NCBI GenBank assembly: GCA_015665455.1 | Contig: JADFAD010000006.1 | Coordinates: 248,001 to 312,000, forward strand | Source: Oceanospirillaceae bacterium | GTDB lineage: Bacteria > Pseudomonadota > Gammaproteobacteria > Pseudomonadales > Litoribrevibacteraceae | Direction: 5' to 3' | Length of the DNA: 64,000 nt | In this document: positions 45,419 to 54,976 of the stretch, in pieces | Position numbering within the stretch: the stretch's first letter is position 1 | Layout of the letters: each line of letters opens with the position of its first letter | Translations under genes and position numbers: made by a program | Notes under the pieces: model-generated | What the model was told of the DNA's origin: nothing | The model's input: only the letters and a program-made list of their open reading frames with translations | Databases searched by the model: none

Positions 45419-45881
45419 CGTTCATTATCTCAATATAACCGATTGCGCCAGGGGTATTCGCTACTCTGGATTGCATTTCGGCTTCACTTTTTACTTGTAT
45501 TGGTGCCTTACCTGTCCCCGTGTACACCAGACGGTACCATACCGTTTCGAGTTGCCGAGGAAAAATACTTAAGCGTTGTTTACAGAAATTCTTATGGACT
45601 GGATGCTCATCCGATAAAACAAATACGGAAATGGGTTCACCTTCACTCCAGAATCGTTTCTTCATCGTGAAGATAGACCGTAATTCTTTCAAGCTGATGT
45701 GATCAACCGAGACAGAATCATTCACTATGACATTAGGTTGAGCAGAGAACGCAGGAAAACTGAGGACACACAGAAATAACACGACACTCAACATCCCAAC
45801 CAATGCTCGTTGGCAAGGAGCAATAAGCAAGGAAAAATTATTACTGGTTGGCGTGTTCAACATAGGATGTAAAAAATTCAC
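45384..45881 (-). CDS. Small PstS-like periplasmic substrate-binding protein
   Basis: A 165-aa protein with a signal peptide near residues 27-46 (LSVVLFLCVLSFPAFSAQ). The mature part resembles the small phosphate-ABC-type binding proteins: VDHISLKELRSIFTMKKRFW, then VANTPGAIGYIE. It is much shorter than full PstS and comes without pst transport genes. It is the first gene of an operon with an outer-membrane protein and a PAS sensor, suggesting a sensing rather than transport role. This is inference. Confidence 0.75.
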   Translation of the reverse strand: MNFLHPMLNTPTSNNFSLLIAPCQRALVGMLSVVLFLCVLSFPAFSAQPNVIVNDSVSVDHISLKELRSIFTMKKRFWSEGEPISVFVLSDEHPVHKNFCKQRLSIFPRQLETVWYRLVYTGTGKAPIQVKSEAEMQSRVANTPGAIGYIEIMNDDKKTKILTVD

Positions 45882-46060
45882 TTATAAAGCACTAACTTAA
45901 GGCAGACACTACCATACCACGAACGCAGGACCTGTCAGTGACCAAACGCGCACTCTATCGATAAAACAGGACGTAATTTTCCTAAGCAGTTGCATCTAAG
46001 AATAAAAGCTGGGTAGCATGAGGATCAAACTATAAAAAAATAACAATAAAAACGACCACT

Positions 46061-47062
46061 ATGCTTGATGACATTTATCTGAGACTGTTTTTAGAGATCA
46101 TGCCTAATGATCTTAAAATGAACAGTTTGGATGTACGAAGACTCATTGAGCAACACAATGAAGGCCATCACTCACACAGCCTTTACGGCGAACTGATAAA
46201 GCACGTTTACGAACAAGACCCGGAATCCACAATCGGTCTAAAATACGGTCAGTTTCTCTGGCCCTCAACGCTTTGTGATTTCTCACGAACACTCATGACC
46301 GCCGATAATTTGGGGACATCTATAAAGTTGATTGAGCAATACCATTACATATTAGGCACCAGCTATTACCCTCGAATCACCCGGAAGAAAGGCAAGGTAT
46401 CCATAGCCATTACCTTTCCCTACAAAAAGAAGTTATCCATTCACCAGCGCCGTTTTTGTACTGAATCATTATTTTCTTACATGGCCAACACGCTTAAAGA
46501 AACCATTGATCAAGATGCTGCGCCCTCATTGGTATGTTTCGATTCACCTGCGCCCAGTTACCAGAAAGATTACAAAAAAGTTTTTGGTGAAAGACTTCTA
46601 TTTAACATGCCTTTAAACACAATGGAGATAGATGAATCCTTACTTAAAACCCCCTTCAAAACTGCCAACCCGACATTGCATCACATGTATTTAAATAAAT
46701 GTTTGGATCACTGGCGATCATCGGAACGGCTTCAAGAGTTTGAATACCGAGTAATCACCTATTTAATGCTTCATCACCCTGAATCGTTTGTAAGCCAAAA
46801 CTTGGCGAATAAGCTGAATATATCCGTTCGAGGGCTACAAAAGCGACTGAATAAGCACGGAGGATCTTTCTCAAACCTCGCCAACCTTGCTCGACGAGAA
46901 TTGGCAAAAGTGTATTTATTTCAGGATAACCAAACCATCGACTTCACCGCTGAACAGCTTGGGTTTCAAACGACATCGGGCTTTCGCCGTTTCTTCAAAA
47001 CTGAGTTCGACCAGACTCCCGCTGAATATATTTCTGAGCGTTCTGACACAACGCTCAATTAA
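46061..47062 (+). CDS. AraC-family regulator (OruR/ArgR-like group)
   Basis: A 333-aa regulator with an Arabinose_bd-like N-terminal half (SLYGELIKHVYEQDPESTIGL) and an AraC-type C-terminal HTH (NKLNISVRGLQKRLNKHGGS, then LGFQTTSGFRRFFKTEFDQT). Members of this group respond to amino acids or lipids. There is no direct adjacent target on its strand except the glutaredoxin operon 220 bp downstream. It is divergent from the PstS-like operon and may regulate that. Confidence 0.87.
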   Translation: MLDDIYLRLFLEIMPNDLKMNSLDVRRLIEQHNEGHHSHSLYGELIKHVYEQDPESTIGLKYGQFLWPSTLCDFSRTLMTADNLGTSIKLIEQYHYILGTSYYPRITRKKGKVSIAITFPYKKKLSIHQRRFCTESLFSYMANTLKETIDQDAAPSLVCFDSPAPSYQKDYKKVFGERLLFNMPLNTMEIDESLLKTPFKTANPTLHHMYLNKCLDHWRSSERLQEFEYRVITYLMLHHPESFVSQNLANKLNISVRGLQKRLNKHGGSFSNLANLARRELAKVYLFQDNQTIDFTAEQLGFQTTSGFRRFFKTEFDQTPAEYISERSDTTLN

Positions 47063-47098
47063 ATTACGTGTAAGCCCCCTTCCTTCGTTTCATCTATT

Positions 47099-47163
47099 CA
47101 GAACGATTCCTTCAGAACGATTCCTTCAGAACGATTCCTTCAGAACGATTCCTTCGGAACGAT
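47099..47163. repeat. Intergenic 14-bp tandem repeat
   Basis: Four exact copies of CAGAACGATTCCTT (47099-47154) plus a 9-bp partial copy lie just after the AraC stop codon. The unit is not a multiple of three and the region is non-coding. Confidence 0.92.
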
Positions 47164-47284
47164 AAGACATTTTATACGGACAGCGCATCATATTTTGCTT
47201 CAAGGGAATCTGGATAATAGCAACCATCAAACATATTAATCCGAACCAAATGATGCACTCTCTAGACTTACAGGAGATCACAAG

Positions 47285-47584
47285 ATGACTCAGGCAACGA
47301 ATGTTAAGAATCTATCGCTTTACCACTTTCAAGCGTGTCCTTTTTGCGCTCGAACACGTCAAGTGATCGACCTTTTAGGGTTAGACATCCCTAAAAAGGA
47401 CACCCGCTTAAAGCCTGCTTATCGCACGGAATTAGTCCAGCAAGGAGGCCGGTCGCAGGTGCCATGTTTAAAAATCGAAACGCTCGATGGCCAAACAGAG
47501 TGGTTGTACGAATCCAGCGACATCATTAAGTACTTAAGAGCAAATGCAGACATTCTGAGTGAATTGAATACACAAACCGCTTAA
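47285..47584 (+). CDS. Glutaredoxin / GST N-terminal-domain protein
   Basis: A 99-aa thioredoxin-fold protein with ACPFC (Cys18/Cys21), the SQVPCL cis-Pro motif, and YESSDIIKYL, the glutathione-binding end. It is a dithiol glutaredoxin-like protein with no GST C-terminal domain. An AGGAG site precedes the ATG. It is the first of a three-gene cluster with the flavoprotein at 47618 and NrtS-like protein at 49064. Confidence 0.85.
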   Translation: MTQATNVKNLSLYHFQACPFCARTRQVIDLLGLDIPKKDTRLKPAYRTELVQQGGRSQVPCLKIETLDGQTEWLYESSDIIKYLRANADILSELNTQTA

Positions 47585-47617
47585 TACTGAACACACCGCA
47601 TTTTAAAGGTAGGCAAC

Positions 47618-49060
47618 ATGAATACTCGACACGTAGACATCGCAATCATAGGTTCAGGCACCGCAGGCATGGGGGCTTATCGTGCAGCAAGAGAACACAC
47701 CGACAATCTGGTTTTGATCGAAGCCGGTCACTACGGGACGACCTGTGCTCGCGTTGGCTGTATGCCGAGTAAGCTTTTGATTGCCGCTGCAGACGCAGCC
47801 CATCAAGCAAGTAAAACAGAACCCTTCGGTGTTTCTGTGGATAACATTCACGTCGACGGCAAAGCCGTGATGGAACGCGTTCGACGAGAACGGGATCGAT
47901 TCGTTGGGTTTGTGGTGGAATCCGTTGAGGGTTTTGATGAAGCACATAAGATCCTCGGCCATGCTAAATTTAAAGACGATCACACCCTCATTATCGATGG
48001 CCATACGGAAGTGACCGCTGATCGAATAATCATCGCTACCGGTTCACGTCCAACCTATCCGGGTCTATTCTTAGAAGCTGGAGACCGATTGCTCGTCAAT
48101 AACGATCTCTTCGAATTAGAAGAGTTACCCGAATCCGTCGCAGTGTTTGGCCCTGGTGTTATCGGCCTTGAACTTGGGCAAGCACTGAGCCGGCTTGGGG
48201 TAAAAATTAAGGTATTTGGTCGCGGCGGTTCGGTCGCGACGCTTCAAGACCCAGACATCAAAACCTACGCTGAAAAAACCTTCAATGAAGAGTTCTACCT
48301 CGACAGCGATGCACACGTTAAACACATCACCAAACAAGGTAATACTGTTGAAGTAACGTACAGCAACCGATCAGGCCAAGACGTTACTGAAACCTTTGAT
48401 TACTTGCTTGCTGCCACAGGCCGTCGTCCAAATGTGGATAACTTGGATTTAAAACATACCAGTCTTGAATTAGATGAACGCGGTGTTCCCGTATTTGATC
48501 GATACACGGCGCAAGCAACACCTGGACACATTTTCATCGCTGGCGATGCAAACAACGACTTACCTCTTTTGCATGAAGCCGCCGATGAAGGTCGGATTGC
48601 AGGCAGCAATGCAGGTCAATATCCAGATGTTCGAGCGGGTCTACGAAGAGCCCCTTTGGGGGTTGTATTTACTGAACCGCAAATCGCCAACGTAGGGATG
48701 AACCTGCCACAAATAAAAGAACGCTATCAATCATGTTTCGCGGTGGGTGAAGTAAGCTTTGAGGACCAAGGTCGAAGCCGAGTCATGGGCAAGAACAAAG
48801 GGCTACTCAAGGTCTATGCAGAACAAGGCACAGGATTTTTCCTTGGCGCAGAAATGTTTGGCCCTGCGGCAGAGCATATTGGTCATCTTCTGTCTTGGGC
48901 TGTGCAACAACGATTGACCGTCAGCCAAATACTGGACATGCCGTTCTACCACCCCGTGATTGAAGAAGGAGTGCGAACCGCCTTGCGGGATTTAAATGCC
49001 AAACTTCATATTGGCCCAGAGCTGGTGGAACATTGCCTAGACTGCGGCCCAGGAGCATAA
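47618..49060 (+). CDS. Dihydrolipoamide-dehydrogenase-like flavoprotein disulfide reductase
   Basis: A 480-aa class I pyridine nucleotide-disulfide oxidoreductase. The FAD site is [11 protein letters not shown] (10-20), the redox-active pair is Cys43/Cys48 in [12 protein letters not shown], and the NAD site is [19 protein letters not shown]. The C-terminal FYHPVIEEG carries the His-Glu dyad. There are no pyruvate or 2-oxoglutarate dehydrogenase genes nearby. With a glutaredoxin upstream, it may reduce a different disulfide. Gene spacing to the glutaredoxin is 33 bp, so one operon is likely. Confidence 0.9.
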   Translation: MNTRHVDIAIIGSGTAGMGAYRAAREHTDNLVLIEAGHYGTTCARVGCMPSKLLIAAADAAHQASKTEPFGVSVDNIHVDGKAVMERVRRERDRFVGFVVESVEGFDEAHKILGHAKFKDDHTLIIDGHTEVTADRIIIATGSRPTYPGLFLEAGDRLLVNNDLFELEELPESVAVFGPGVIGLELGQALSRLGVKIKVFGRGGSVATLQDPDIKTYAEKTFNEEFYLDSDAHVKHITKQGNTVEVTYSNRSGQDVTETFDYLLAATGRRPNVDNLDLKHTSLELDERGVPVFDRYTAQATPGHIFIAGDANNDLPLLHEAADEGRIAGSNAGQYPDVRAGLRRAPLGVVFTEPQIANVGMNLPQIKERYQSCFAVGEVSFEDQGRSRVMGKNKGLLKVYAEQGTGFFLGAEMFGPAAEHIGHLLSWAVQQRLTVSQILDMPFYHPVIEEGVRTALRDLNAKLHIGPELVEHCLDCGPGA

Positions 49061-49063
49061 CCC

Positions 49064-49246
49064 TTGGAAAAGACAATACTACTTAAAGCACTGAAAGTCG
49101 CAGGACTGGTCGGTACGGTATTGCTGGTAATCAATCAATACGATGGGTTATTTGGCGATGGAGACATCCGCTGGATTCCCGCAATATTGACCTACTGCGT
49201 GCCTTTTTGCGTGTTCCTCGCAGGCAATCGTTCGAATAAGGCTTAA
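49064..49246 (+). CDS. nrtS: NrtS-like small nitrate/nitrite transport protein
   Basis: A 60-aa protein with two transmembrane segments. ALKVAGLVGTVLLVINQYDG and RWIPAILTYCVPFCV match the NrtS family of small nitrate/nitrite transporters. The start codon is TTG at 49064, with AGGAG about 10 nt upstream; no ATG would preserve the first helix. The start lies 3 bp after the stop of the flavoprotein gene. Its presence next to two redox proteins has no obvious reason. Confidence 0.65.
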   Translation: MEKTILLKALKVAGLVGTVLLVINQYDGLFGDGDIRWIPAILTYCVPFCVFLAGNRSNKA

Positions 49247-49362
49247 AACTAGAACTAGAACGAAGACTGAAATATAAGCCCCCCCTTCGAATGCTTATGA
49301 ATGGGGAGGCCTACTTCGAGTAGGAATAACGGATGTTACATAGATGAATGCCGTCGATTTCA

Positions 49363-49746
49363 TTACGAATACGACGGTCGACTGTCCACCATGATTTTAT
49401 CCAGCGTTTCTTGAGCCTTAACAGGGTTATCCAGATCTTTTAATTCAATCATTTCGCATTCGTCACGAATCATTTCTTCCACCGTCACAGGGTAATACTT
49501 ACAGTCATCCGGCCGATCAAAATAAATGTCACAAAGGTACTTTTCTTCGTTGGGCACTTTCTTCAACCACGGACACACCTCTAACTGTTCGCCCGTCTTA
49601 GGGTTCATCCAGATTTTTCCATCACGAACATAGTCCGCGATTTTTGGCCGGAATACGTCCCAGAATTCGATCTCTTCATCCGTGACCGATAAACCACCGT
49701 TGCCGTATTTGGTGCAGCATTTACCGCAAGAATTACATTCTTTCAT
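49363..49746 (-). CDS. YkgJ-family cysteine-cluster protein
   Basis: A 127-aa protein with the CxxCGxCC cluster at the N-terminus (CNSCGKCCTKYG), a central CPWLK and CDIYFDRPDDCKYYP, all typical of YkgJ proteins, which probably bind iron-sulfur or zinc. The ATG at 49746 gives the standard start; the longer frame to 49839 runs into the MarC gene. The genes are on the same strand, in the order marC then ykgJ. Confidence 0.85.
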   Translation of the reverse strand: MKECNSCGKCCTKYGNGGLSVTDEEIEFWDVFRPKIADYVRDGKIWMNPKTGEQLEVCPWLKKVPNEEKYLCDIYFDRPDDCKYYPVTVEEMIRDECEMIELKDLDNPVKAQETLDKIMVDSRPSYS

Positions 49747-49801
49747 GGTTTTTTCTTCAACTTTTAGTGAGCAACGAATACGAGATACGCGACAACGAGA
49801 A

Positions 49802-50419
49802 TTACCCAAAGGCTCGAATGGCACCGTAAATACCTTCAATCAACATTTGAACGCCAATAACCGCCAGAATAAGCCCCATCAATCGAGTGACTATTTTCAA
49901 CCCATTCTCACCCACGAACTGAACCAAGCGTTGCCCAAAGACAAAACATAGAAAGGTAATGATGGAAAGCAAGGCAAACACACCGACGGTTGTTAACACT
50001 TCGGTCCAACCACCCGACGCTGAAAAACTCATGGTCGTTGCGATTGTTCCCGGGCCGGCAAGAATGGGCACAGCCAATGGAGAAATCGCAATGTCATCGG
50101 GATCTTCACCTTCATGGGTATGCAAAGAAGAACTCTCACCGTGCAACATGTGATAACCAATGATGAACACCAAAATGCCACCTGTAATTCTCAATGCAGG
50201 TAAAGTGATGCCAAAGAAATGAAATAACGTTTTGCCCAACACAGCAAACAACACAATGATAATAAACGTAAGCAATATGGCTTTTCTTGCCGTTCGCACT
50301 CGTTCGCTGTTGGTCAGTTGGCTTGTCATTCCAACAAACACAGCCGTATTTGCCAGAGGATTCATAATGGCAAAATAGCCAAGAAACACAGTGATGATAT
50401 GTTGAATGATTTCTGGCAT
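49802..50419 (-). CDS. MarC-family inner-membrane protein
   Basis: A 205-aa protein with about six transmembrane segments and MarC features (FLGYFAIMNPLANTAVFVG, then ISPLAVPILAGPGTIATTM). The family was once linked to multiple antibiotic resistance, but that role is not supported experimentally; its function is unknown. It precedes the ykgJ-family gene. Confidence 0.9.
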   Translation of the reverse strand: MPEIIQHIITVFLGYFAIMNPLANTAVFVGMTSQLTNSERVRTARKAILLTFIIIVLFAVLGKTLFHFFGITLPALRITGGILVFIIGYHMLHGESSSLHTHEGEDPDDIAISPLAVPILAGPGTIATTMSFSASGGWTEVLTTVGVFALLSIITFLCFVFGQRLVQFVGENGLKIVTRLMGLILAVIGVQMLIEGIYGAIRAFG

Positions 50420-50852
50420 ATAAATCTCGCATCTAGAAACACGTCAATAAGTTTAAAAGTCTTATATCAAATTCACTCAATAGATTCGATCTAAATCGAT
50501 TATTGGGACAGTTTTGATCCACAACCAATACCATCCTGATCACCAATAAACACACCTTAAACCACCTATTAATAAACCTATTTCTTAAATTCGCCATAAA
50601 AACTCAAATACTGACAAATTTAATAACAACAAATAACCATTTTAATAACAAATACTTAGGGTTTTTTAGGGATTGTTAATTAGGTTTTTTTCCTTCCCAT
50701 CCTCAAGATCACTCCCAACAACTCAATCGATATCACTTCGACATTGATGGCAGGAAAGAATGAATTTTCAAACCGGAACACCGGCCCACAAAAACGAAGC
50801 ATGGGTGTTCAGTTAATTAACCTTTTAACTTAAAAAGAAAGGAAACTAGGGG
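50420..50852. other. AT-rich upstream region of the lipase/FadL operon
   Basis: About 430 bp without a gene, with several T-runs (around 50660-50695). It should carry the promoters of the divergent MarC and lipase genes. No binding site could be named. Confidence 0.4.
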
Positions 50853-53192
50853 ATGGTAATAAAATCAAAAAATGACCTTACTCATAATTTCGAAACCACT
50901 TCGAATGAGCAAGAAAACAATAAAACGACTAGAAGATCTAAAGCATTCATGATTGGAGTACTTGGCTTGCCACTTGCTCTTTTGGCGGGTTGTTCTTCCG
51001 ACGATTCAAGTTCGGGCGAAACCATCGAAGAATCATATATTCCTTACAACACGTCTGCCCTGCCGATGCCAAATGATGGTTATGGGCTGGATGAAGATGG
51101 CACGATTTCTTTACCTGGTGAACCTCAATCAGAGCAAATCACGGCGGAAGAATTTGAGGCCTATTACCAAAGCTATGAAACATCCGTAGGTGCACTTGAT
51201 GGTTGGGGGATGTCCAATGTCATCAAAATCCCGATTTCGAATCGTAATACCGAAGAACGTTACCCACTGGATGAAGCTTCTTTAGACAATAACGTGAAAC
51301 TGATTTCTGATGGTGTCACGGGTTCACCAGAAGAAATTCCCGTAGAAGTTTTTTCGACCGGCAGTGAAATTGAAATTAAGCCGCTGATAGCACTCGGCAG
51401 TGAAAGTAAGTATTACATTACGATCAGTGATCAAGTGTTAACTCAGGACGGACTTTCACTTGAGGCAGACAGTGAGTTTTTACGAATTAAAAACAACAAT
51501 GATGGAAACCTAACTGACAAAGAATTAGAAATTCAAGCACAAATTCTTTCTGCTCAAAACCACTTCCAAATAGTGGGCGGTGCAGGCGAGCTCGTGTATG
51601 CAGCCCAGTTCACCACTCAAAGCGTGAACCCTATTTTAGATGCCATTAGGGAACACAACGCATCCGAGGCAACGTTCATCGACGAACCAAAAAAGGTGCC
51701 TGGGTTTAATAAGAAATATGACAACTACACAACTACACTCGAATTGCCTTATTACCTCCCCGTCATTGAAGATGATGACGGTACTTGCTCAATAGACCCA
51801 TACGACCCTATCGCAGCGTGCCCTGAACTCTACAGTTGGATCAAAACGGCCAACGGTGGCCACTTAACGAAAGACAACCCAGTACCCGCAGCAGCACAAC
51901 CTGTTGAGGTTCCGGTATTGATCTACGCGCCCAAAAACTGGAGGCCAAACCAAGAAACGAAGTTGCCTACCGTCATGTTTGTTCACGGCATTACCGGCAA
52001 AAAAGAAAACGCCGACACCATGGCAAAAGATCTGGTTGATAAGGGTTACTTAGTGGTTGCCATCGATCAGATTTATCATGGCGAACGCGTCATATCGACC
52101 ATCCCTGAACATGCACCACCGATCGCAGATGGCGACAGTAATGTCGAAATTGAAGATGATAAAGATGAAATCAGCGTAATGAACAACAGCGCCTTTTTCA
52201 TTAACATTACATCGCCTTTAACGCTCCGCAGCAACCTACACCAAGCGGTGTCTGATCAATTAAGTTTACGCTTTGCCTTAAATGATGCGCTTTGGGCTGA
52301 CTCGTCTGAAGTTCATCTTATTGGCCACTCTCTCGGCGCGATCATGTCTGTGATGGTCAGTGAGCAATCTCAAAAAGACAGCCTACTCGCCTTTGATACC
52401 GTCAACTTTGCCGTTCCTGGTCAGGGATTAACAGGCATCGTTCTGGAATCGCCACATCTTGGTCACGACACAGAAATGGCTATTAAGAAATCGCCGGATG
52501 TACAACGCGGTATCGCAGAAAGTTTACTGCCAGACATCTGTACGCCTGAGACAACCAATGAAGAATGCATCGTTGCCTTGAATGAGTTCGCAGCAGAATC
52601 GCAACAGAACCAAGACGCCGTTTTAATGCTTGAAAATGACATTTACGCATTGATTCTGCCAACGTTGATTCAAAACGTACAGGCCACTATCGACAGTGGT
52701 GACCCGGTAAGTCACACCAAGTTACAACGTGAAAACCAACAGAAGACCGTCTTGATTCAAGCCAAAGGCAACTGTGGCGACGATGGCTGCCAAGTGGGTG
52801 AGTACCTTCCTGATAACGTAATCCCCAACAGCAGTTCTATCAACTTACTGACAGGCACTGAGCCCTTAATAACCGCATTGGGTTTAGAGCGCGTCGTCGG
52901 TGTCTCCCCTTCTAATAATGAAGTGTCGCACGCATCCTCAGGTAGTGCAGGCATTCGAGGATTCATCAATGGTTCCGTTGGCGGCCACGGTACGTACTTA
53001 TTCCCCTATGAAGGCCCTATGAATGAAGAAGGCGTGCCTGGCATTCCAGATCAAGAACAACTCAACCATGTGTGGAGCGCCACAGATACCCAACAATCGG
53101 CCATTGCCGAAATGATAGAGAGCAACGGGGAAATGATCATTATCAAAGACGCAAGTACGGTTGAAGGAGGCATCAACGATGAACAAATTTAA
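50853..53192 (+). CDS. VolA/Pla-1/cef-type surface lipase lipoprotein
   Basis: A 779-aa lipoprotein with an unusually long N-terminal leader (28 residues before the hydrophobic core) ending in LLAGC (Cys47). The N-terminal half fits the bacterial virulence-factor lipase N-terminal domain. The alpha/beta hydrolase part has VMFVHGITGKKEN and the nucleophile elbow GHSLG near residue 492. In Vibrio, VolA is a surface-exposed lysophospholipase encoded with fadL, which is exactly the arrangement here. The stop overlaps the fadL start by 14 bp. Confidence 0.85.
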   Translation: MVIKSKNDLTHNFETTSNEQENNKTTRRSKAFMIGVLGLPLALLAGCSSDDSSSGETIEESYIPYNTSALPMPNDGYGLDEDGTISLPGEPQSEQITAEEFEAYYQSYETSVGALDGWGMSNVIKIPISNRNTEERYPLDEASLDNNVKLISDGVTGSPEEIPVEVFSTGSEIEIKPLIALGSESKYYITISDQVLTQDGLSLEADSEFLRIKNNNDGNLTDKELEIQAQILSAQNHFQIVGGAGELVYAAQFTTQSVNPILDAIREHNASEATFIDEPKKVPGFNKKYDNYTTTLELPYYLPVIEDDDGTCSIDPYDPIAACPELYSWIKTANGGHLTKDNPVPAAAQPVEVPVLIYAPKNWRPNQETKLPTVMFVHGITGKKENADTMAKDLVDKGYLVVAIDQIYHGERVISTIPEHAPPIADGDSNVEIEDDKDEISVMNNSAFFINITSPLTLRSNLHQAVSDQLSLRFALNDALWADSSEVHLIGHSLGAIMSVMVSEQSQKDSLLAFDTVNFAVPGQGLTGIVLESPHLGHDTEMAIKKSPDVQRGIAESLLPDICTPETTNEECIVALNEFAAESQQNQDAVLMLENDIYALILPTLIQNVQATIDSGDPVSHTKLQRENQQKTVLIQAKGNCGDDGCQVGEYLPDNVIPNSSSINLLTGTEPLITALGLERVVGVSPSNNEVSHASSGSAGIRGFINGSVGGHGTYLFPYEGPMNEEGVPGIPDQEQLNHVWSATDTQQSAIAEMIESNGEMIIIKDASTVEGGINDEQI

Positions 53193-54390
53193 GTATTCTG
53201 TAGGCTATTTCTCAATGACAGGCGCACTTATGTTAGCAGCGCAGCAAAGCTCAGCGGCGGGTTTTCAGTTGAACGCTCAATCAGCGACGGGCTTAGGACG
53301 TGCGTTTGCGGGTGACGCCATCATTGCTGACAACGCATCAGTCATCTCTCGAAATGCAGCGGCCATGTCATTGTTTGATACGGCGGAGATTTCCTTTGGT
53401 GGTACTTACATTGACACCAGTGTCGATGTACCAGATGCCACCTACACACCGATTGTTGGTGACTCAACAGAAACCAGCGCGATGGATGTGGGCGGTAGCT
53501 CGATCATCCCTAATTTCTATTATGTGCAGCCCATCAGTGGTACGGACTGGACGGTTGGCGCAGCAGCTTATTCCAACTTCGGTACCGACGTCAGCTTTGA
53601 AGATGACTTCATGGCCGATGAGTTTGGAGGCAAGACCAGCCTTATGAGCGTTAATCTGGGCTTATCAGCGGCGTACCGAGTCAATGACCAACTTAGCTTA
53701 GGCGCGGGTTTGGACGTCATTCATGGCTCTGGGGAAATCTATCGTAAGGGCTTGTTAGACGTGGAAGCCGACGGTGAGGCGTTAGGATTCAATGTGGGGA
53801 TGGCTTACGAATTTGATGCCAATAACCGCATTGGTTTGTCTTATCGGTTCAGCCCAGACCTTAAAGCGGATGGCGATGTCACCATGGGCGGAGAAACGGC
53901 GGACAGCATCAATATCCCCTTACCCGACATGATTGAGTTTTCTGGTTACCACAGACTGCACGATCAGTTTGCCATGCACTACAGCCTGCAATACGTTAAG
54001 TGGTCGGAATTTGATGCATTAACGTCTGATGGCTTAAGTACGGACATCAAGGAATACAAGTGGCAAGATGCGGGACATATATCTGTCGGTGGTACCTATT
54101 ACATGAATCCTCAATGGGAGTTACGCGCGGGTTATATGTACGATAAGGCACCAACGGATGAACTGACGTCCCTATCCATTCCTGATTCAGATCGTCATTG
54201 GTTATCTGCTGGGGTGAGTTACATGCCAACTGAAAGCTCCACCATTGATTTGGGCCTCAGTTACATCATCGGTGAAGAAGGTGACATTGACGAAAGCTTG
54301 TCGGTCATCCCTGGAACGTCTTCGAATATCACAGCAACAACCGATGTGAGTGCCACAACGGTAGGTCTGCAATATTCGTATAAGTTCTAA
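53179..54390 (+). CDS. fadL: FadL/OmpP1-type long-chain fatty acid outer-membrane channel
   Basis: A 403-aa outer-membrane barrel with a signal peptide and the canonical FadL opening GFQLNAQSATGLGRAFAGDA followed by NASVISRNAAAMS, the N-terminal hatch. It takes up long-chain fatty acids. The ATG at 53179 has an AAGGAGG site 8 nt upstream and gives the standard signal; an upstream in-frame ATG at 53161 adds only 6 residues. It pairs with the VolA-like lipase, which releases its substrates. Confidence 0.92.
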   Translation: MNKFKYSVGYFSMTGALMLAAQQSSAAGFQLNAQSATGLGRAFAGDAIIADNASVISRNAAAMSLFDTAEISFGGTYIDTSVDVPDATYTPIVGDSTETSAMDVGGSSIIPNFYYVQPISGTDWTVGAAAYSNFGTDVSFEDDFMADEFGGKTSLMSVNLGLSAAYRVNDQLSLGAGLDVIHGSGEIYRKGLLDVEADGEALGFNVGMAYEFDANNRIGLSYRFSPDLKADGDVTMGGETADSINIPLPDMIEFSGYHRLHDQFAMHYSLQYVKWSEFDALTSDGLSTDIKEYKWQDAGHISVGGTYYMNPQWELRAGYMYDKAPTDELTSLSIPDSDRHWLSAGVSYMPTESSTIDLGLSYIIGEEGDIDESLSVIPGTSSNITATTDVSATTVGLQYSYKF

Positions 54391-54520
54391 TGGATGTGGT
54401 CGAGGCTCTTTTCACAGCATTCAAAGCCACGCCACATATGCTCACTCACATGTACTTACTAATATGAGTGTGTAATATTCGTGGCTAATGTTAACGAGCA
54501 ATGAGCTGCTAAATAAACGG

Positions 54521-54976
54521 CTAAAATGTACCTGTAATGTATTTTACAGGTACATAAATGCTGTTTGGATCACTGAAAATTGCTACGCCAAGTAAATCAC
54601 TTTTTTGCGAGCGAATTAAGCTCATGGAACTATAAGGCTGATTACCAAACGTTCGGTGCGGCGTTTTGATTTTCTCAGCGTTATAAACGGCCATGCTGCC
54701 TTTCATTTCCACATCAATGTCTTTCTCAAATGGTAGAATTAAAATGCGATCCATAACCTTTAAATACACCGCTTTGGTATGAATTTTATAACGTTCATCC
54801 CCTTGCTCAATGCGTGTTCTCGTTTGAAATATCCCTTGCTGACATTCTGCGGTTAATGTCGAATTGGGAATATTCATTTTGAAATCACACGAATAAGAAT
54901 CAACAAACACCAAAGCCCCCATCACTACCGACAAAATTGCGACGAAGCAAGATACGAACAACGCTTTATTGATCAT
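54521..54976 (-). CDS. ToxS-like membrane-anchored partner of the ToxR-like regulator
   Basis: A 151-aa protein with one N-terminal membrane segment (about 6-26) and a periplasmic domain holding two cysteines (YSCDFK, AECQQG). The size, topology and position right after a ToxR-type gene match ToxS/TcpH/VtrC-like cofactors, which form a periplasmic complex with the regulator. The ATG overlaps the end of the upstream gene by 11 bp, so translation is coupled. Sequence similarity to ToxS itself is weak. Confidence 0.6.
   Translation of the reverse strand: MINKALFVSCFVAILSVVMGALVFVDSYSCDFKMNIPNSTLTAECQQGIFQTRTRIEQGDERYKIHTKAVYLKVMDRILILPFEKDIDVEMKGSMAVYNAEKIKTPHRTFGNQPYSSMSLIRSQKSDLLGVAIFSDPNSIYVPVKYITGTF

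Noticed and set aside
47099..47163. Tandem 14-bp repeats as a possible CRISPR
   Set aside because: Units are adjacent with no spacers and are too short; simple tandem repeat.
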